Source: Porogramme epimiltina (Eukaryota > Basidiomycota > Agaricomycetes > Polyporales > Polyporaceae). From it: DNA of 64,000 bases. Positions 48,846 through 59,558 of this stretch are shown here, in pieces; position 1 is the stretch's first letter; every line of letters begins with the position of its first letter. A program made the translations under genes and the position numbers. The notes under the pieces were generated by a model that searched no databases, was not told the DNA's origin, and saw nothing but the letters and a program-made list of their open reading frames with translations. The stretch spans positions 1-64,000 of the forward strand of contig FTLJ01000342.1 of assembly GCA_900155495.1 (NCBI GenBank), given 5' to 3'.

Positions 48846-49147
48846 TGCTGTCCGGCGAGATCAAGGTCACGGTAGTCGAGGAAGAGGCGGGAGGCGCGGC
48901 GACGGTGGAGGCGGATACTCGGGTCGTCGCTGTGAGGGAGCAAACTCGGAAAGTTTGCCAGGCCGCCAGCGGAGACAGCTGGGTTCTAATATTGATGGCA
49001 ATGTCTTACCCGGGCTTATGTCGGAGTTCTAACATAAGCAGCACGCATAGCGCGTGCTACCGCCCGCTCGTAGCCTCGAGCCTCGTCTTCACTGTCCCCA
49101 TCGGCACGCCTCGCCCGCGGCGTCGACACCGACGGCATCTGCAATGA
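48846..49147. promoter_or_regulatory. bidirectional promoter, ZNF207-like / alpha-beta hydrolase
   Basis: 302 bp separate two outward-facing start codons. Both promoters must lie here. No TATA box was seen. Confidence 0.5.
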
Positions 49148-50896
49148 ATGCCTATAGAGCATCTCTTTAAACACACAACACCTCCTCTGCGTGCAATGAT
49201 CGGCCGGTCCTTACCCGAATACATCTTCATTCGACTCTCTATTTGGGGCCTTCGTCTCATTGCACCACTTAGTATTGCCTATACCCTCCTCAGTTACCAT
49301 CGCGGCCACTTCATCTTCTCCCGGTCATTGGGCTACTGTGCAGCTGCCGAAGCATGCTTCTACCTTCTTGTCTTCCTTCCTCGGGCTCGGCTACTCCAGA
49401 AGGTGCGACTTGTCTCATTCTTTCTCTCCGTTCCATAGCCGTGTCGAGAGCATGTTTGTTGACGGCTATAGAGCTGTACCATGCTCATCCGTGAACAGCA
49501 TGCTGACCGACACGTAATTCAGGCTCTAGTGTAATGCTCATATGACGTTCTCCAGGCTGCAGTTCACCCGACACTCCCGTCGCGCGAAGAACGTGAATCT
49601 CTCTTCTCCAAATGCTTCGCGCAAGTACGCGACAGCGAGGCTGCGGCGGGGTGGTTCATGTTTACCCCGCTTGCGAACATCAAACGCGAGAACCTCGTCG
49701 AGTGGCTGCTCTGGGCCATCTTTAGAACGCACAAGAGTAAACGCAAGGACGAGTGGGCGGAGGAGATCCAAGGATACTTATCCAAAGTTGAAAGCATCCT
49801 CGGTCGCAAGCTAGAAGACGGTTTAGATCACACAATCCGTTGTATGAAAGTGACACTAGACCCCGTGGACGCCGTCCATAGACCTCTCTTGTGGTACCTT
49901 GTGAGTCACGATGCGACTTGGTCCTTGAGGAAGCACTTATGCTGGTCAGATCATTGCCCTAATAGACACCATGACCGGGGTATCCCTAATACTCAGTGGT
50001 TTCCGGCACCACACGTCCGGAAACTGGACGACATGCTTCCCACCTCGCACGTTTACCGTCTTTTCGACCAAGCCCCCACATCCTGACCTGGTCTACTGGT
50101 ACCGCCCTCACCGCTCCACCACGAAGGACCCCATTTTGTTCATTCACGGCATCGGGGTACGTCGCGCGATTTCTCGCAAGCACCAGCGCTGATGCTTTAC
50201 TAGATCGGTCTTTACCCCTACGTCCCCTTCCTCCGTGAGCTCGCTGCCCGTGACCCGGACGTCGGAATCATCGCAATCGAGAACCTCTCCATCAGCATGC
50301 GCATTTCCCCTCCCCCACTCTCGCGCCCGGCCCTCCTCAACGCCATCCTCGCCCTCCTCGACGCCCACTCCTTCCCAAGCGTCGTCGTCGCCGGTCACTC
50401 CTACGGCACCGTCGTCGCCGCACACATGCTACGCTCCCCCACGCTACGCGCCCGCGTCTCCGCATGGCTCCTCGTCGACCCGATCCCATTCCTCCTCCAC
50501 CGGCCCGCAGTCGCCTACAACTTCGTCTACCGCCCGCCGCGCGCGGCGAACGAATGGCAACTGTGGTACTTTGCAAGCCGTGACCCGGACATTGCGCGCG
50601 CGCTCGCGCGGCACTTCTTCTGGTCCGAGAACATACTGTGGAAGGAAGATCTAGACGGGCTGCGCGTTGCTGTCGTGCTGAGCGAGCGGGACCAGATCGT
50701 CGATGTAAAGGAGGTGAGGGAGTATTTGACGGGCAAAGAGAGTGGAGAAGAGAGGTTCAGGTGGAAGGAGGGTGACCTAGAGGTACTATATTATCAGAAT
50801 CTTGACCATGCGCAGGTCTTTGATACCAAGAAGGATCGGCGCCCGTTGCTGGACATTGTTTGCGATTTCTCGCAGCAGAACACGGAGTCCTCGTAA
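49148..50896 (+). CDS. membrane-anchored alpha/beta hydrolase
   Basis: Serine hydrolase of the alpha/beta fold, about 513 aa. Exons: 49148-49402, probably 49472-49513, 49556-49900, 49950-50156, 50204-50896. The N-terminus has two hydrophobic stretches (LSIWGLRLIAPLSIAYTLLS and YCAAAEACFYLLVFLP), suggesting a membrane anchor. The catalytic half shows ILFIHGIG (oxyanion-hole region), GHSYGTVVAAHM with the nucleophile Ser in GxSxG, an acid in VVLSERDQIVD and the catalytic His in NLDHAQVF. The substrate is unknown; lipid or ester hydrolysis is likely. The 42 nt second exon and the 42 bp intron after it were chosen to keep frame and are less certain. A start at the Met 16 codons downstream (49196) is also possible. 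Confidence 0.82.
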
Positions 50897-51088
50897 GCCT
50901 AGAATGATAGTCAAAGCTAATTGCTATGTACTCTGTTCTGCGATATATAGTACATACTTCGCTGGCCGAAATGAGAATGCATATTTCTCCATCGACGCTA
51001 GCATGCTCAAACCGCCCCAAACATCCCTCTACATATATATATGCATAGCATGATGCCATTAGTTGAGCGTGCTTTCCTCATACAGAAG

Positions 51089-52999
51089 CTACAAGACCTC
51101 CACCGTAAGCGAATATAACGCAGGATACCTCGCCGACCCCGGGCTCTCACGCGTCATAGTAAGGCGCATCGTCTCCGGTTTACCAGGGCTCCTCGGGGGA
51201 AGCGGAAAGTCCCTCGACCTCTTATCCTCCCGTGGCGGGTTCAAATTCTCTCCCTCCCGCACCGACCTTGGCCAAGACCTCCCGACGCACTTCCACGATT
51301 CGACCTGGGCCGTCTCCCCCCTCACCGCCATCCCGTCCCCCTGTTCCGGAACCACAGGCAACAGTAGCGGGACGTGGTACGTCGCGAGGAGGGTTTTCCG
51401 GATATGCTCGCCGTCCGCGGGCGCGTCTCCTTCCTGGCTGCGATGGAGGGGGTGCTCTGCCCCAACAAGCCAGAAAGCGATTCCAACGGAATACGGCGGC
51501 AGCTCGACGACGATGACGGGCTTCACCACGCCAGGCGAAGTTGTCTTGGGCTCGAAGGAAAACGTATACCCGAGCGACTTCATGTACTTGTTGTAACGCG
51601 GGTTCAGAGCGATGTCGAAGTCGTTGCTGAAAGAAAGCATGTCGCTCTGCGCATAGTGCAGCGACCGCGTGTCGGGCTGCCGCCGCTGCAAGAGAAGCGG
51701 AACCGCCGCCGCCGACCGGGCAATGTAGATCGATTCGGAGATGCAGTACTCGTGGCGGCCTTGAGGAAGAAAAGCGAGCCGCGCACCCTGCGTCGCGACT
51801 TCGCGTGGCCAGCGGGAGAGGTTGAGAGAGTTGCGGTGGGCGTGGTAGTGTGCGGAGTCCGAGCAACCCACGAAGTATTCATGGGTCGTATCAGAGAGGC
51901 GCGTCGACCTCGTTATAAGAAGGGCCAATGTCTTGAACTCATCCCTCTTCTGGATGTCCTCGCACGCCAGCGGGATCATACAGATGTCACTGTCGGGCAA
52001 GCGAACGTATGGGAGATTGGTGCGGATGCCGTGTGGGGTAGTCGCGTAAGACGGGTGCGGGACCGCGAGACCCTGGTCCGTGAAAGAAAGGATTCGAGTG
52101 AAGGCGTCGCGATCGAGGGCTCGAACGTATCCAGAATTCGCGAAGGCAGCAGGGCCAGGCGCGAGAAGGGCGTGACGCTGGATATCAGAGAGTGGGCTCT
52201 TCTGTAGATAATCCCAGGCAAAGATGCTTTGGTCGGGCTCCACTTTCAGGATCTCCTCTTGAAGACGCAGGAACGCCATATCCCCTTCTCCGTAGATGGT
52301 AGGCATGTTGACTCCGAATATGCCCATTAAGCAGTACGCTTCGTCTTCCTTCCGCGTGGTCACCCTTTTGGAAGCCCACGACATCCGCTGGGCGACGCTG
52401 AAGTACTTCGGGGGTAGCCTGCCGGTGAGGACCGAGCTGTCGATGCCCGTGACTTCTTCTATGATCCCTGCGAGGCCGTGTTTACCCCCTATCATGCACC
52501 AGTCCGCCGCGTAGAACATGACAATCCCAGGGGCGATGAGCTCTTGCAGAGTCCACCCCCTAGTGAACCACGCGCTCTTGCTGAAGCTAGATCCAGGGAG
52601 ATAAGGATCTTCTTCGGCGCTGGCGACGTCGGAGAGCAGAGCGTAACAGAGTGTCGCAGCCGCATACCAGGCGTACATAGAGTTGATGGCCTCGGAGAGC
52701 TCGGCGCTGCTCGACTTGTCGATGCAGCATGAGTCGATCCAAATAAGCTTAAAGGATTGATGACGAGCGCGCAGGCAGGCGTCCCGGATCTTGGATGATA
52801 GACGACGGACCACTTCATCTCGCCGAAGACCAGGGTTCTTCGCTCGCTCGTCGCGCACTTCGACCTGTATCTTGACGACGTCTTGGTACGACTGCTCTCC
52901 TTCCGGTTTGCGCCAGACATGGGATAAGATAGCGTATTTGATTTGCTGTGGATGTTCCTCCCATTGGAACTCTCCAGTGTCGGTCCTTAGAAGTCGCAT
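51089..52999 (-). CDS. HET-domain protein (copy HET4)
   Basis: A 636 aa HET protein. The ATG at 52999 opens MRLLRTDTGEFQWEEHPQQ. A tttcag acceptor lies five bases upstream with a gtaagt donor at about 53065, so a short upstream exon like that of HET1/HET2 may exist, but no ATG was found for it. Motifs: YAILSHVW, IWIDSCCIDKSSSAELSEA, AWFTRGWTLQELIAP, YCLMGIFGVNMPTIYGEGD and VEPDQSIFAWDY. The C-terminal half is diverged from the other three copies. It ends LTVEVL, close to the SLTLDF and SLKIEVL endings of HET3 and HET2, so the C-terminal region is homologous throughout the family. It is convergent with the hydrolase gene, 192 bp apart. Confidence 0.86.
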   Translation of the reverse strand: MRLLRTDTGEFQWEEHPQQIKYAILSHVWRKPEGEQSYQDVVKIQVEVRDERAKNPGLRRDEVVRRLSSKIRDACLRARHQSFKLIWIDSCCIDKSSSAELSEAINSMYAWYAAATLCYALLSDVASAEEDPYLPGSSFSKSAWFTRGWTLQELIAPGIVMFYAADWCMIGGKHGLAGIIEEVTGIDSSVLTGRLPPKYFSVAQRMSWASKRVTTRKEDEAYCLMGIFGVNMPTIYGEGDMAFLRLQEEILKVEPDQSIFAWDYLQKSPLSDIQRHALLAPGPAAFANSGYVRALDRDAFTRILSFTDQGLAVPHPSYATTPHGIRTNLPYVRLPDSDICMIPLACEDIQKRDEFKTLALLITRSTRLSDTTHEYFVGCSDSAHYHAHRNSLNLSRWPREVATQGARLAFLPQGRHEYCISESIYIARSAAAVPLLLQRRQPDTRSLHYAQSDMLSFSNDFDIALNPRYNKYMKSLGYTFSFEPKTTSPGVVKPVIVVELPPYSVGIAFWLVGAEHPLHRSQEGDAPADGEHIRKTLLATYHVPLLLPVVPEQGDGMAVRGETAQVESWKCVGRSWPRSVREGENLNPPREDKRSRDFPLPPRSPGKPETMRLTMTRESPGSARYPALYSLTVEVL

Positions 53000-54006
53000 G
53001 GAGTCTGAAATTCGCCAATCAGGGCCAAACACTATTGCTGAATACAGTGTAGGACTTACGAGTGGAAGTTGTAACTTCAGCTATCCGAAGAGTAGCTGAT
53101 GAATTGGCGGAAGGACGTGCAGAGGGATGGGTGGACCTAAGGCGAAGGTCCGAAGAGAAGAGTAAGTAGTTATTCGTTTGAAGCCCTGGACGTCACGGAC
53201 GGCTACACGCACCCCCAAACCCCTTATCATGGGACCCGTAAATCCTAGGACCCAGTGATGAAGGCGCTTTCATAGACATTTCAACTGGGTGGTTCTCGCA
53301 TCACGCCTAGAATCAACAGAACGTCAGCGGTCATCCCGAATACACAGGCCGGTAGACGTAAAGCCGGCATGAGCTTGGGTGCTAGAGCCTTTTCTATACC
53401 CTAACAAGACCACACGTCCAGCAGAGAAGGCATCCGCCGACAGGGATAAGCTGCTCATGAAGGGAAGAGCCCATCGGCCACCACCTGCTAGAACCGCATG
53501 TTTTCACATTCACCAGACTTCTCCGCCTTGCGGCGCATATCGATAGCATTAAAGGAAAACTCACGAATGACATGCCCGCTTTAAATCATCCCCTTAGCGT
53601 GTCGCTCCCCCGGACGCGCTCTGCTGTCCATCTCCGCTGCCTCATTCAAGAACCTGGCTTGAGAGCTGGGACTGTGTGCAGGATGTGGTGCGCGTTTGTC
53701 TCGTTGTGTTCATTACTTCGCGTTCCTGATATGCATTTTCGCCAAGTATTGCAGATCAGAGGTCATGAACAGATGTATCAGCAAAGAACGAATAGATGTG
53801 GTGATTCAAGGATGGAAAGGAGGTTCTCCTGCGGAAGCGCCCGAACTTAGGCTGACCCGCCCCGGTGCCACAAGCCAATCTTCAATAAGCATCTAGAGCG
53901 GGATATATTGGAGACGAGACATAGCCATTATACAACAGACGTCCGAGTGCTACACGCGCGGTCCATAATGTAAGAAATCAGAAACAGAGGTGAGAAAGAC
54001 GACACC
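53000..54006. other. 1 kb spacer, no gene
   Basis: It holds the HET4 upstream region and the 3' flank of the Rossmann-fold gene. Short open frames near 53572-53900 lack motifs. No repeat was recognised. Confidence 0.5.
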
Positions 54007-54975
54007 CTAGTACGCGATAGCGACCGCCTCGCCCTCGTACTTCTCCCAGTTCTTGAGCAGCTCCTCAACAATAAAGTGCGCCGTGTCCCTCCTTGAGACC
54101 GTATACGCCCCGTCCAGATCCCTCCCCGCGCTGACGCGGTACGGCGCGCGCCCCTTCTTCGGCGGCTCGTCCGCCTTGCACGCGCCGTCCGTAAGGAGCG
54201 CCGGGCGAATCGCAACAACGCGGCGCACCTCGCCCTCGCCCACCATGCCCTCCGCGCGCATCCACCCCTCCGGCAACACCTTCTCCTTAACAACATCCTC
54301 GCCCGCCCACGGCGCCCCGCGCATGTGCGCGAGCACGCGCTCCGCGCCGAGCTTGTCCGCGTGCGGCCCCGGCAGCATGTACTTGTACACCGGCAGCACC
54401 GCGAGCGGCAGCGCCTCGTGGCCCGACGCCGTGCACCCGTTCGAGGTGATCACGACGAAGCGCGGCTGCGCGCCGGGCGCGCGGAGCGCCGCGGGGAGCG
54501 TGCTGACGACGTTCCGGAGCGAGTGCGTGCAGAGGTCGGGCGGGGTGACGACGAAGCCCTTGGTGAGCGAGAAGCTCGGGGTGCCACCTGTGAGCAGGGC
54601 GGTCAGCGTCAGGCGCGCGCGGAGAGTCGCGCGGGGAGTACGGACCGACGGTGAAGAGAAGGAGGTCAACGGTGCCGTTGCCGGCCGCGAGCGCGGCCTC
54701 CCAGCCGGCCTTGACGGTGTCGGCCTTGAGCGCGTCGCCCTTGACGAGGTGCGCCTGGCCCTTCTTGATGTACTCTTGGATCGTCGCGTCGTCGTCGAAG
54801 ACAGACGTCGAGCGCAAGAGGAAGGTGACGGTCGCGCCGTGCTCTGTAACGAACGCGGGTGTCAGCGCACACATGTCGTCAAACGAGGAGGCACAGGGGC
54901 GCAGTGCGTACTCAGGAGACGGAGCGCGGCGTAGTAGCCGATATTCTTGGAGCCGCCGAGGAGGTAGACGTTCAT
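54007..54975 (-). CDS. NAD(P)-binding Rossmann-fold protein
   Basis: A 280 aa protein in three exons (54975-54912, 54843-54646, 54587-54007). The N-terminus MNVYLLGGSKNIGYYAALRL is a Rossmann nucleotide-binding turn with the GGSxNIG pattern of extended short-chain dehydrogenase-like proteins. A second-strand Arg (FLLRS) follows. FVVITSNGCTASGHEALPL occupies the place of the catalytic Ser region, and VYKYMLPGPHADKLGAERVL shows a Tyr and Lys but not in a strict YxxxK order. It is probably an NADP-dependent reductase-like or regulatory protein of a fungal family. The substrate is unknown. GC content is very high. Confidence 0.75.
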
Positions 54976-57298
54976 GTTTGATGATGCGGGGAAGAGGTAG
55001 TAGTGGATGTGTAGGCGATGGGCTGGAGAGGAGATAGACTGGAGAGGATGATGATGTAGAGGGAAGGATGACGGTCCGTTTTATATATCTGGGCGAGTCA
55101 CCGCGAGGACAAGCACGCGCCGCAAAGGATCGGTGAGTGTACACCGGGCGCGCCGCCCCTGAGAGGGTGGACCGGAGCTGGGGCGGTGAGGGATAGGGCG
55201 CGTTTGCCTCCGAGGGCACGTCATGAACGCAGTGGACTCGGCAGCATTCGTGCGCCCACCGCCACGCTACCGAAGCGCAGTGAACGCGGCACTGAGACGA
55301 TGCTGTACGCGCTGTTGGTCCAAGCCCTGTTTGGCATGAGAGAAGTCGCGAGTCGGCGCGGTTGAGGAGCCCTGTAGATGGTCGTGAAAGAACCCGGCGG
55401 CAGGCGCGCTCCCCCCGGATACAGTCCGACGAATTTGATGGCTTGTGCGAAGCAGTCGGAGGGACAGACCGCTCCCATTGGCCAGCCCGTCCTCAGCACC
55501 CGCGGCACCAATTCTCGGCCCCGGTCGGTGAGCTCCCCGCAGGCGCTAATCTCACTTTAGCGCTGCCTCCGAGGCTGCGGCCGTGGGCGCGCGGCTCTGG
55601 TCACTCCAGATGCAGTCATCTTCTCCTTGCCGACTCCGATCTGCAACGTGGTTCAACGTGTCGACAACGTCGAATCGTGCACTTGGTCATATCTCTCGTG
55701 TCGGAATGGCACAGCCCGACCTTCTGGAAAGCAATCAATCGAAACAAACACTCACGGCCATCTCGAACGCCCATGCCTAGTATTGCTGCGTTCTTAAGTC
55801 GATGTAAGCCACTCTTGATGGAGCTGCTCAACGGGTGCCATACAGCAAGTGCTCACAGAGATCCGGATGTGGTGCCGTTAAATGGAATTCCTGGGTGTCT
55901 CTGCCAGGTCGAGCCCACGAGCGCACCTCTCCGTAACATTGGAAGACTTACGCTGATACCTATAACAGGAAGGGTTATCACCGTGATATCTACGTAGCCC
56001 ACTAATTGACAGAAACTTCGTCCGCAGGTCGCCTAGATTGAAAACTGAAAGACTGGCCGGTCCACCTCTTCTCCGGCAAGAAAGACACGCCGGCGAAATC
56101 GCCCGAAGGCGGCACGGAGGAGGGTTTCAGCCGTAGCGAGGTACGGCATGGTTTTAAAATACTTCAGCGAGGATGACTTACTCACCAAGGAAGTCCTTTC
56201 CAACGCCGTTAGATCTTGCACTCCTACTCTACTCCCCCGTCCTTGGCCTCATTGTCGCGGTCGTTTGGTGAGTATCGCGAGGGCCATGCTGGGATGTCAC
56301 CCGTATATATGCGCCAAGAAGACCCGGCGATGCGTAGAAAGTTGTGTCTAGACACACTGTCAGGTCAGACTTACTACAACTATGCTAGATGTAAGGCTCA
56401 ACGTCGAGTAGAACTACTAGTCACAGTCTGGACCCGTTGGACGCACCTTCAAACTTCCCTAATGAGTTTCTAGGGCCTCAGCTTGGGCGGTGGGTTGGAA
56501 ATGCGGCAGTATAAGGTGAGCCTTTCGTAAATGCGACAGTGAGATGATTCTCAGATAGGCTACGGAAGGCGGGACAGTATTGAACCCGGGACGGCAGCCA
56601 CAACCCTGCTACACGTCTCGTCACGTGTGGTATGTCGATCGACACTGGCCGTCGTGTCGCGCCAGGGCCTCGGTGTAAGTCTTGTTCCCTTTCACACGGC
56701 TATTCATCTGAGAAGGCCCCTTCTCCTTTGGAAGCTTTCCCAAAGCCAACCCCGATAGCGGGCCAAAGTGAGTAGGCAGAGCAACGCCGAACGCAGGATC
56801 CGGAGCGGAGCCGGAGGTACCAAGCCTAAACCCCTATTCCTTTGTTCAGGCAGGCCAAATCTCACCCTTGCTCGCTCGCAGTGACACACTAAGTGACGCT
56901 CCGCCGCAGATCCAAACACGACCATACATCCCGGTGCCTTACCCCACCTGTCGCCCGTACCACAATGGCTGCAGATTTGGCCTGGACACAAACGGAGTGG
57001 CTCGTCTTCAGGTCGCCGGTGCTTGTCCCTGCTTGCAACACCTGCCGTACAAGGCAAGAAGCCATCGCCCTACCTCACAATGTCGCTCTGGCGGCGATCG
57101 GCCGTCTTTGGGCCAAATCTCACTCAATGCGCCCTATAAAATCGAAGGGTCCGCGCCCTGGGGCAGACCAACACCCGCTCTTTCCCGCTCCCTTGCTTTC
57201 CTCAACACGCTCTCCCGTCTCCCTCGTCGCTTTCTCCCGCTTTCCTCGCCGTTCTTCAAGAATTTATTCTCTGCGTACCGTCTCTACCCATTATAGGA
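54976..57298. other. 2.3 kb without a supported gene
   Basis: Frames on both strands are short or motif-free. A tRNA-like GGGTTCAA near 56580 on the minus strand lacks matching stems. The last 170 bp hold the promoter of the zinc-finger gene, including a TATA box listed separately. Confidence 0.45.
57134..57142 (+). promoter_or_regulatory. TATA-like box upstream of the zinc-finger gene
   Basis: CTATAAAAT lies about 160 bp before the ATG at 57299. The spacing fits a TATA promoter with a 5' UTR of roughly 130 bases. Confidence 0.45.
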
Positions 57299-58181
57299 AT
57301 GGCCAGACAGGCAAGTCTAGTTCTTTCGCCAGCTTCCCTCGTTCGCTAACCGCTACATCCAGTGCCCCGTGTGCAAAAAAATGATCCCGCGGGATTTCAC
57401 CCGCCATGTGAAGATGCACAGTGATCCGTAAGGATGCATTCCTACGCTCCGTCCTCCCCTCGCTGACAGCCGTCCCCAGCACCATCCCATGCGAGTTCAT
57501 CGGCTGCACGGAGAAGTTCCGTCAAAAGGTGCGCAGAGACGACCACGAGCGCACCGAACAGTAAGCAGAATACTCTCTCAGCCGGCGCGCGCATCCGCTA
57601 ACGCGTCTTCCCAGCACCGGCATCTGCGACCGATACTGCCCCTACTACTTCGTCACCCCCGACGGTAACAGGACTCAATGCGATGCCGCGTTCGCGACCA
57701 ATCCGCGATTAACATCGCATAAAAAGGACGCACACCTCCATGTGCCAAACAGCACCGATTATCCTGATACCGAGGTTGCTGAGGTCCCGGACGATGGGGA
57801 GAGCTTCGTGCACCCTGCGGTGAGGAGGCAGAGGGCGGAGGAGAAGAAGAAGAGGGGCAAGGGGAACAAGGAGAACATGAAACAAGAGTACGAGGACGAC
57901 GGCGTACAGTTGACCATCAAGGCCGAGGAGGGCCAGGCGAGCGGGACTCCCCACAACACGCACGAGCACGACTTCCCAGCGATCGCGAGCTGGGCGGAGG
58001 AGGTCAAGCGCGAGCTCGAGAACGACGGCTTCGTCCTCCCGTCCCACCCCGGTGACATCCCTGCCTCGTACCCCACCCCAGCTGCCCGCCCCGCCCCGGT
58101 CCCCTACCCGTACGGATCCTCCGCGTCCGTCGCGGGCCCAAGCATGTGCCCCACACCCGTCGCAGGCCCCAGGCCCCTCCC

Positions 58182-58189
58182 CACGCCCG
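58182..58189. repeat. target-site duplication, left copy
   Basis: CACGCCCG directly precedes the element. The identical octamer follows it at 59551-59558. An 8 bp duplication is the hallmark of hAT transposition. Confidence 0.85.
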
Positions 58190-58212
58190 TAGGGTATGCC
58201 ACGGGTCGGGTA
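58190..58212 (+). repeat. left terminal inverted repeat of the hAT-like element
   Basis: It begins TAGGGTATGCCACGGG and matches the reverse complement of 59528-59550 at 22 of 23 positions; the mismatch is T/C at position 6. Confidence 0.85.
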
Positions 58213-58435
58213 CGGGTATTTTGAGCCTACCCGTACCCGGACCCGGCCTATACCCGTACCCGTTGGGGGCGGGTACGGGTACAGGCAGGGTACGGGTATT
58301 TTGCTGGCGGGTACGGGTACTCGCGGGTATACCCGCGACCTCAGAGTGGCATGGATGATGGACCTGTCGGGGCATTCCGCACCGGGCGAGATCAGCGACT
58401 CAGCTACTCGTCTGGCAGCAGCCGCATCCGAAGCT

Positions 58436-59330
58436 TCAAGTCGTTTTCGCCGAGTACGCGTACCACGTAGGGCCGATGCGCGCAACGCTCGATACGTGGC
58501 GCAGCGTCATGCGTGCAACGGCTGACTGGATGACCGCGTACGCGTGGCGGAACGCGACGATGAGTGCGTTTGACCTCGTCCCGTTGATGTACGTCGTGAG
58601 CGAGGACACTGGGCCGAATGCGACGTGCAACCTCGTGTTCGAGCTTGCATATTGGTGCCTTGGGCTCGAGCACGCAGGGGTGTGGATGGAGCGTCCCGGG
58701 TCGGAGGAGGTGCCGGAGGCGTGGACGGAGGTCCGGGACAACCTCGCGCTGCTCCATGTCTAGGATGGGCTGTATGCGATCTACAAGGGGATCCCGAACG
58801 ACTTCTGAGACACGCCACCATATACGAATGGTCACCCTACGTTGGTGGGCTTGTAGTACGGCTGGCTTCCGCTAACGGCAGACGTGAACCTCGACATGGT
58901 GAAGGTGACAGTGGAGAAAATGTGGGCAAGCTGGAACATAAACAACTGCTAGGAGTGAGTGTGTAAGATCCTATCATGGAGGAAGCAGCGTGGGACTCAC
59001 CGACGCGCACCAGTTGCAGGTGGGACTTCCTGATGCTCTCCATGTCCGCTGCGCGAAACGGGGAAATAGAGAAGGCGACATCAGAGTGGCTATTGCACCC
59101 TCTGTCCGAGTTCAACGGTATTGGCATACCCGTAGGCCGAGTTAGAGTGCCCACACGTGACACCGTACTTCCCCAGGGACCAGTGCGTTGCTGTTCTATG
59201 CCGCCACGATGATGGCTCGAGGGTGTCAGTGGGACGCGAGTCAGGAAGACGTACCAGGGTTTCCAGAGGACGGGCCCGTGGAAGGTGCTTGTAGAGGGTA
59301 TAAGCCTAGCCTTGTGATCGTTATACCGGC
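58436..59330 (+). pseudogene. captured fragment of a six-hairpin-glycosidase-like gene
   Basis: Inside the element a protein-like text reads TADWMTAYAWRNATMSAFDL, MYVVSEDTGPNATCNLVFEL, AYWCLGLEHAGVWMERPG and EVPEAWTEVRDNLALLHV. Then it is broken by a TAG (58760), a TGA (58806) and a frame change near 58850. Further on come DVNLDMVKVTVEKMWASWN and pieces such as DFLMLSMSAARNGEIEKAT. I recall this order from basidiomycete six-hairpin glycosidase-like proteins. Both ends of the gene are missing. It is therefore a dead host-gene fragment carried by the transposon. Confidence 0.55.
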
Positions 59331-59436
59331 GCCCCCTCTTCCGAGTCGTAGTAGGCATGAGTCGCGACGGAAGGTCGAGGGCTTCCGTCCGCCCGCCGTA
59401 GTGTTCAGTATATCGACGGGTACAGGCGGGTATGCG

Positions 59437-59448
59437 NNNNNNNNNNNN
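59437..59448. other. 12 undetermined bases
   Basis: A run of N inside the subterminal repeat array at the right end of the element. The real length is unknown, probably because the short GGGTACGGGTA-type repeats assembled badly. Confidence 0.95.
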
Positions 59449-59527
59449 GTACGGGTTTGGCCCGGGTACGTCCCCATGAACCCCTACCCGGACCCGGGCG
59501 GGTATAGACCCGTACCCGTGGCGGGTT

Positions 59528-59550
59528 TACCCGACCCGTGGCATGCCCTA
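59528..59550 (-). repeat. right terminal inverted repeat of the hAT-like element
   Basis: Read on the minus strand it begins TAGGGCATGCCACGGG, pairing with 58190-58212. Confidence 0.85.
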
Positions 59551-59558
59551 CACGCCCG
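59551..59558. repeat. target-site duplication, right copy
   Basis: CACGCCCG, identical to 58182-58189. Confidence 0.85.

Larger units (their letters stand above)
58190..59550. mobile_element. non-autonomous hAT-like DNA transposon, 1361 bp
   Basis: The ends form a 23 bp terminal inverted repeat with one mismatch (58190-58212 and 59528-59550, beginning TAGGGYATGCCACGGG). It is flanked by 8 bp target-site duplications. Subterminal regions are packed with GGGTACGGGTA-type motifs in both orientations, at about 58200-58335 and 59420-59525. These traits fit the hAT superfamily (Ac/Tam3-like). There is no transposase frame, so it must be mobilised in trans. The interior instead carries a decayed piece of a glycosidase-like gene. 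Twelve undetermined bases lie inside it. Confidence 0.82.

Noticed and set aside
56575..56620. tRNA-like GGGTTCAA on the minus strand
   Set aside because: Stem pairing fails on both sides of the loop.
58190..59550. The interruption of the zinc-finger gene read as an ordinary long intron
   Set aside because: Inverted terminal repeats and perfect 8 bp duplications identify a transposon. Splicing out of the element is not excluded but not needed.
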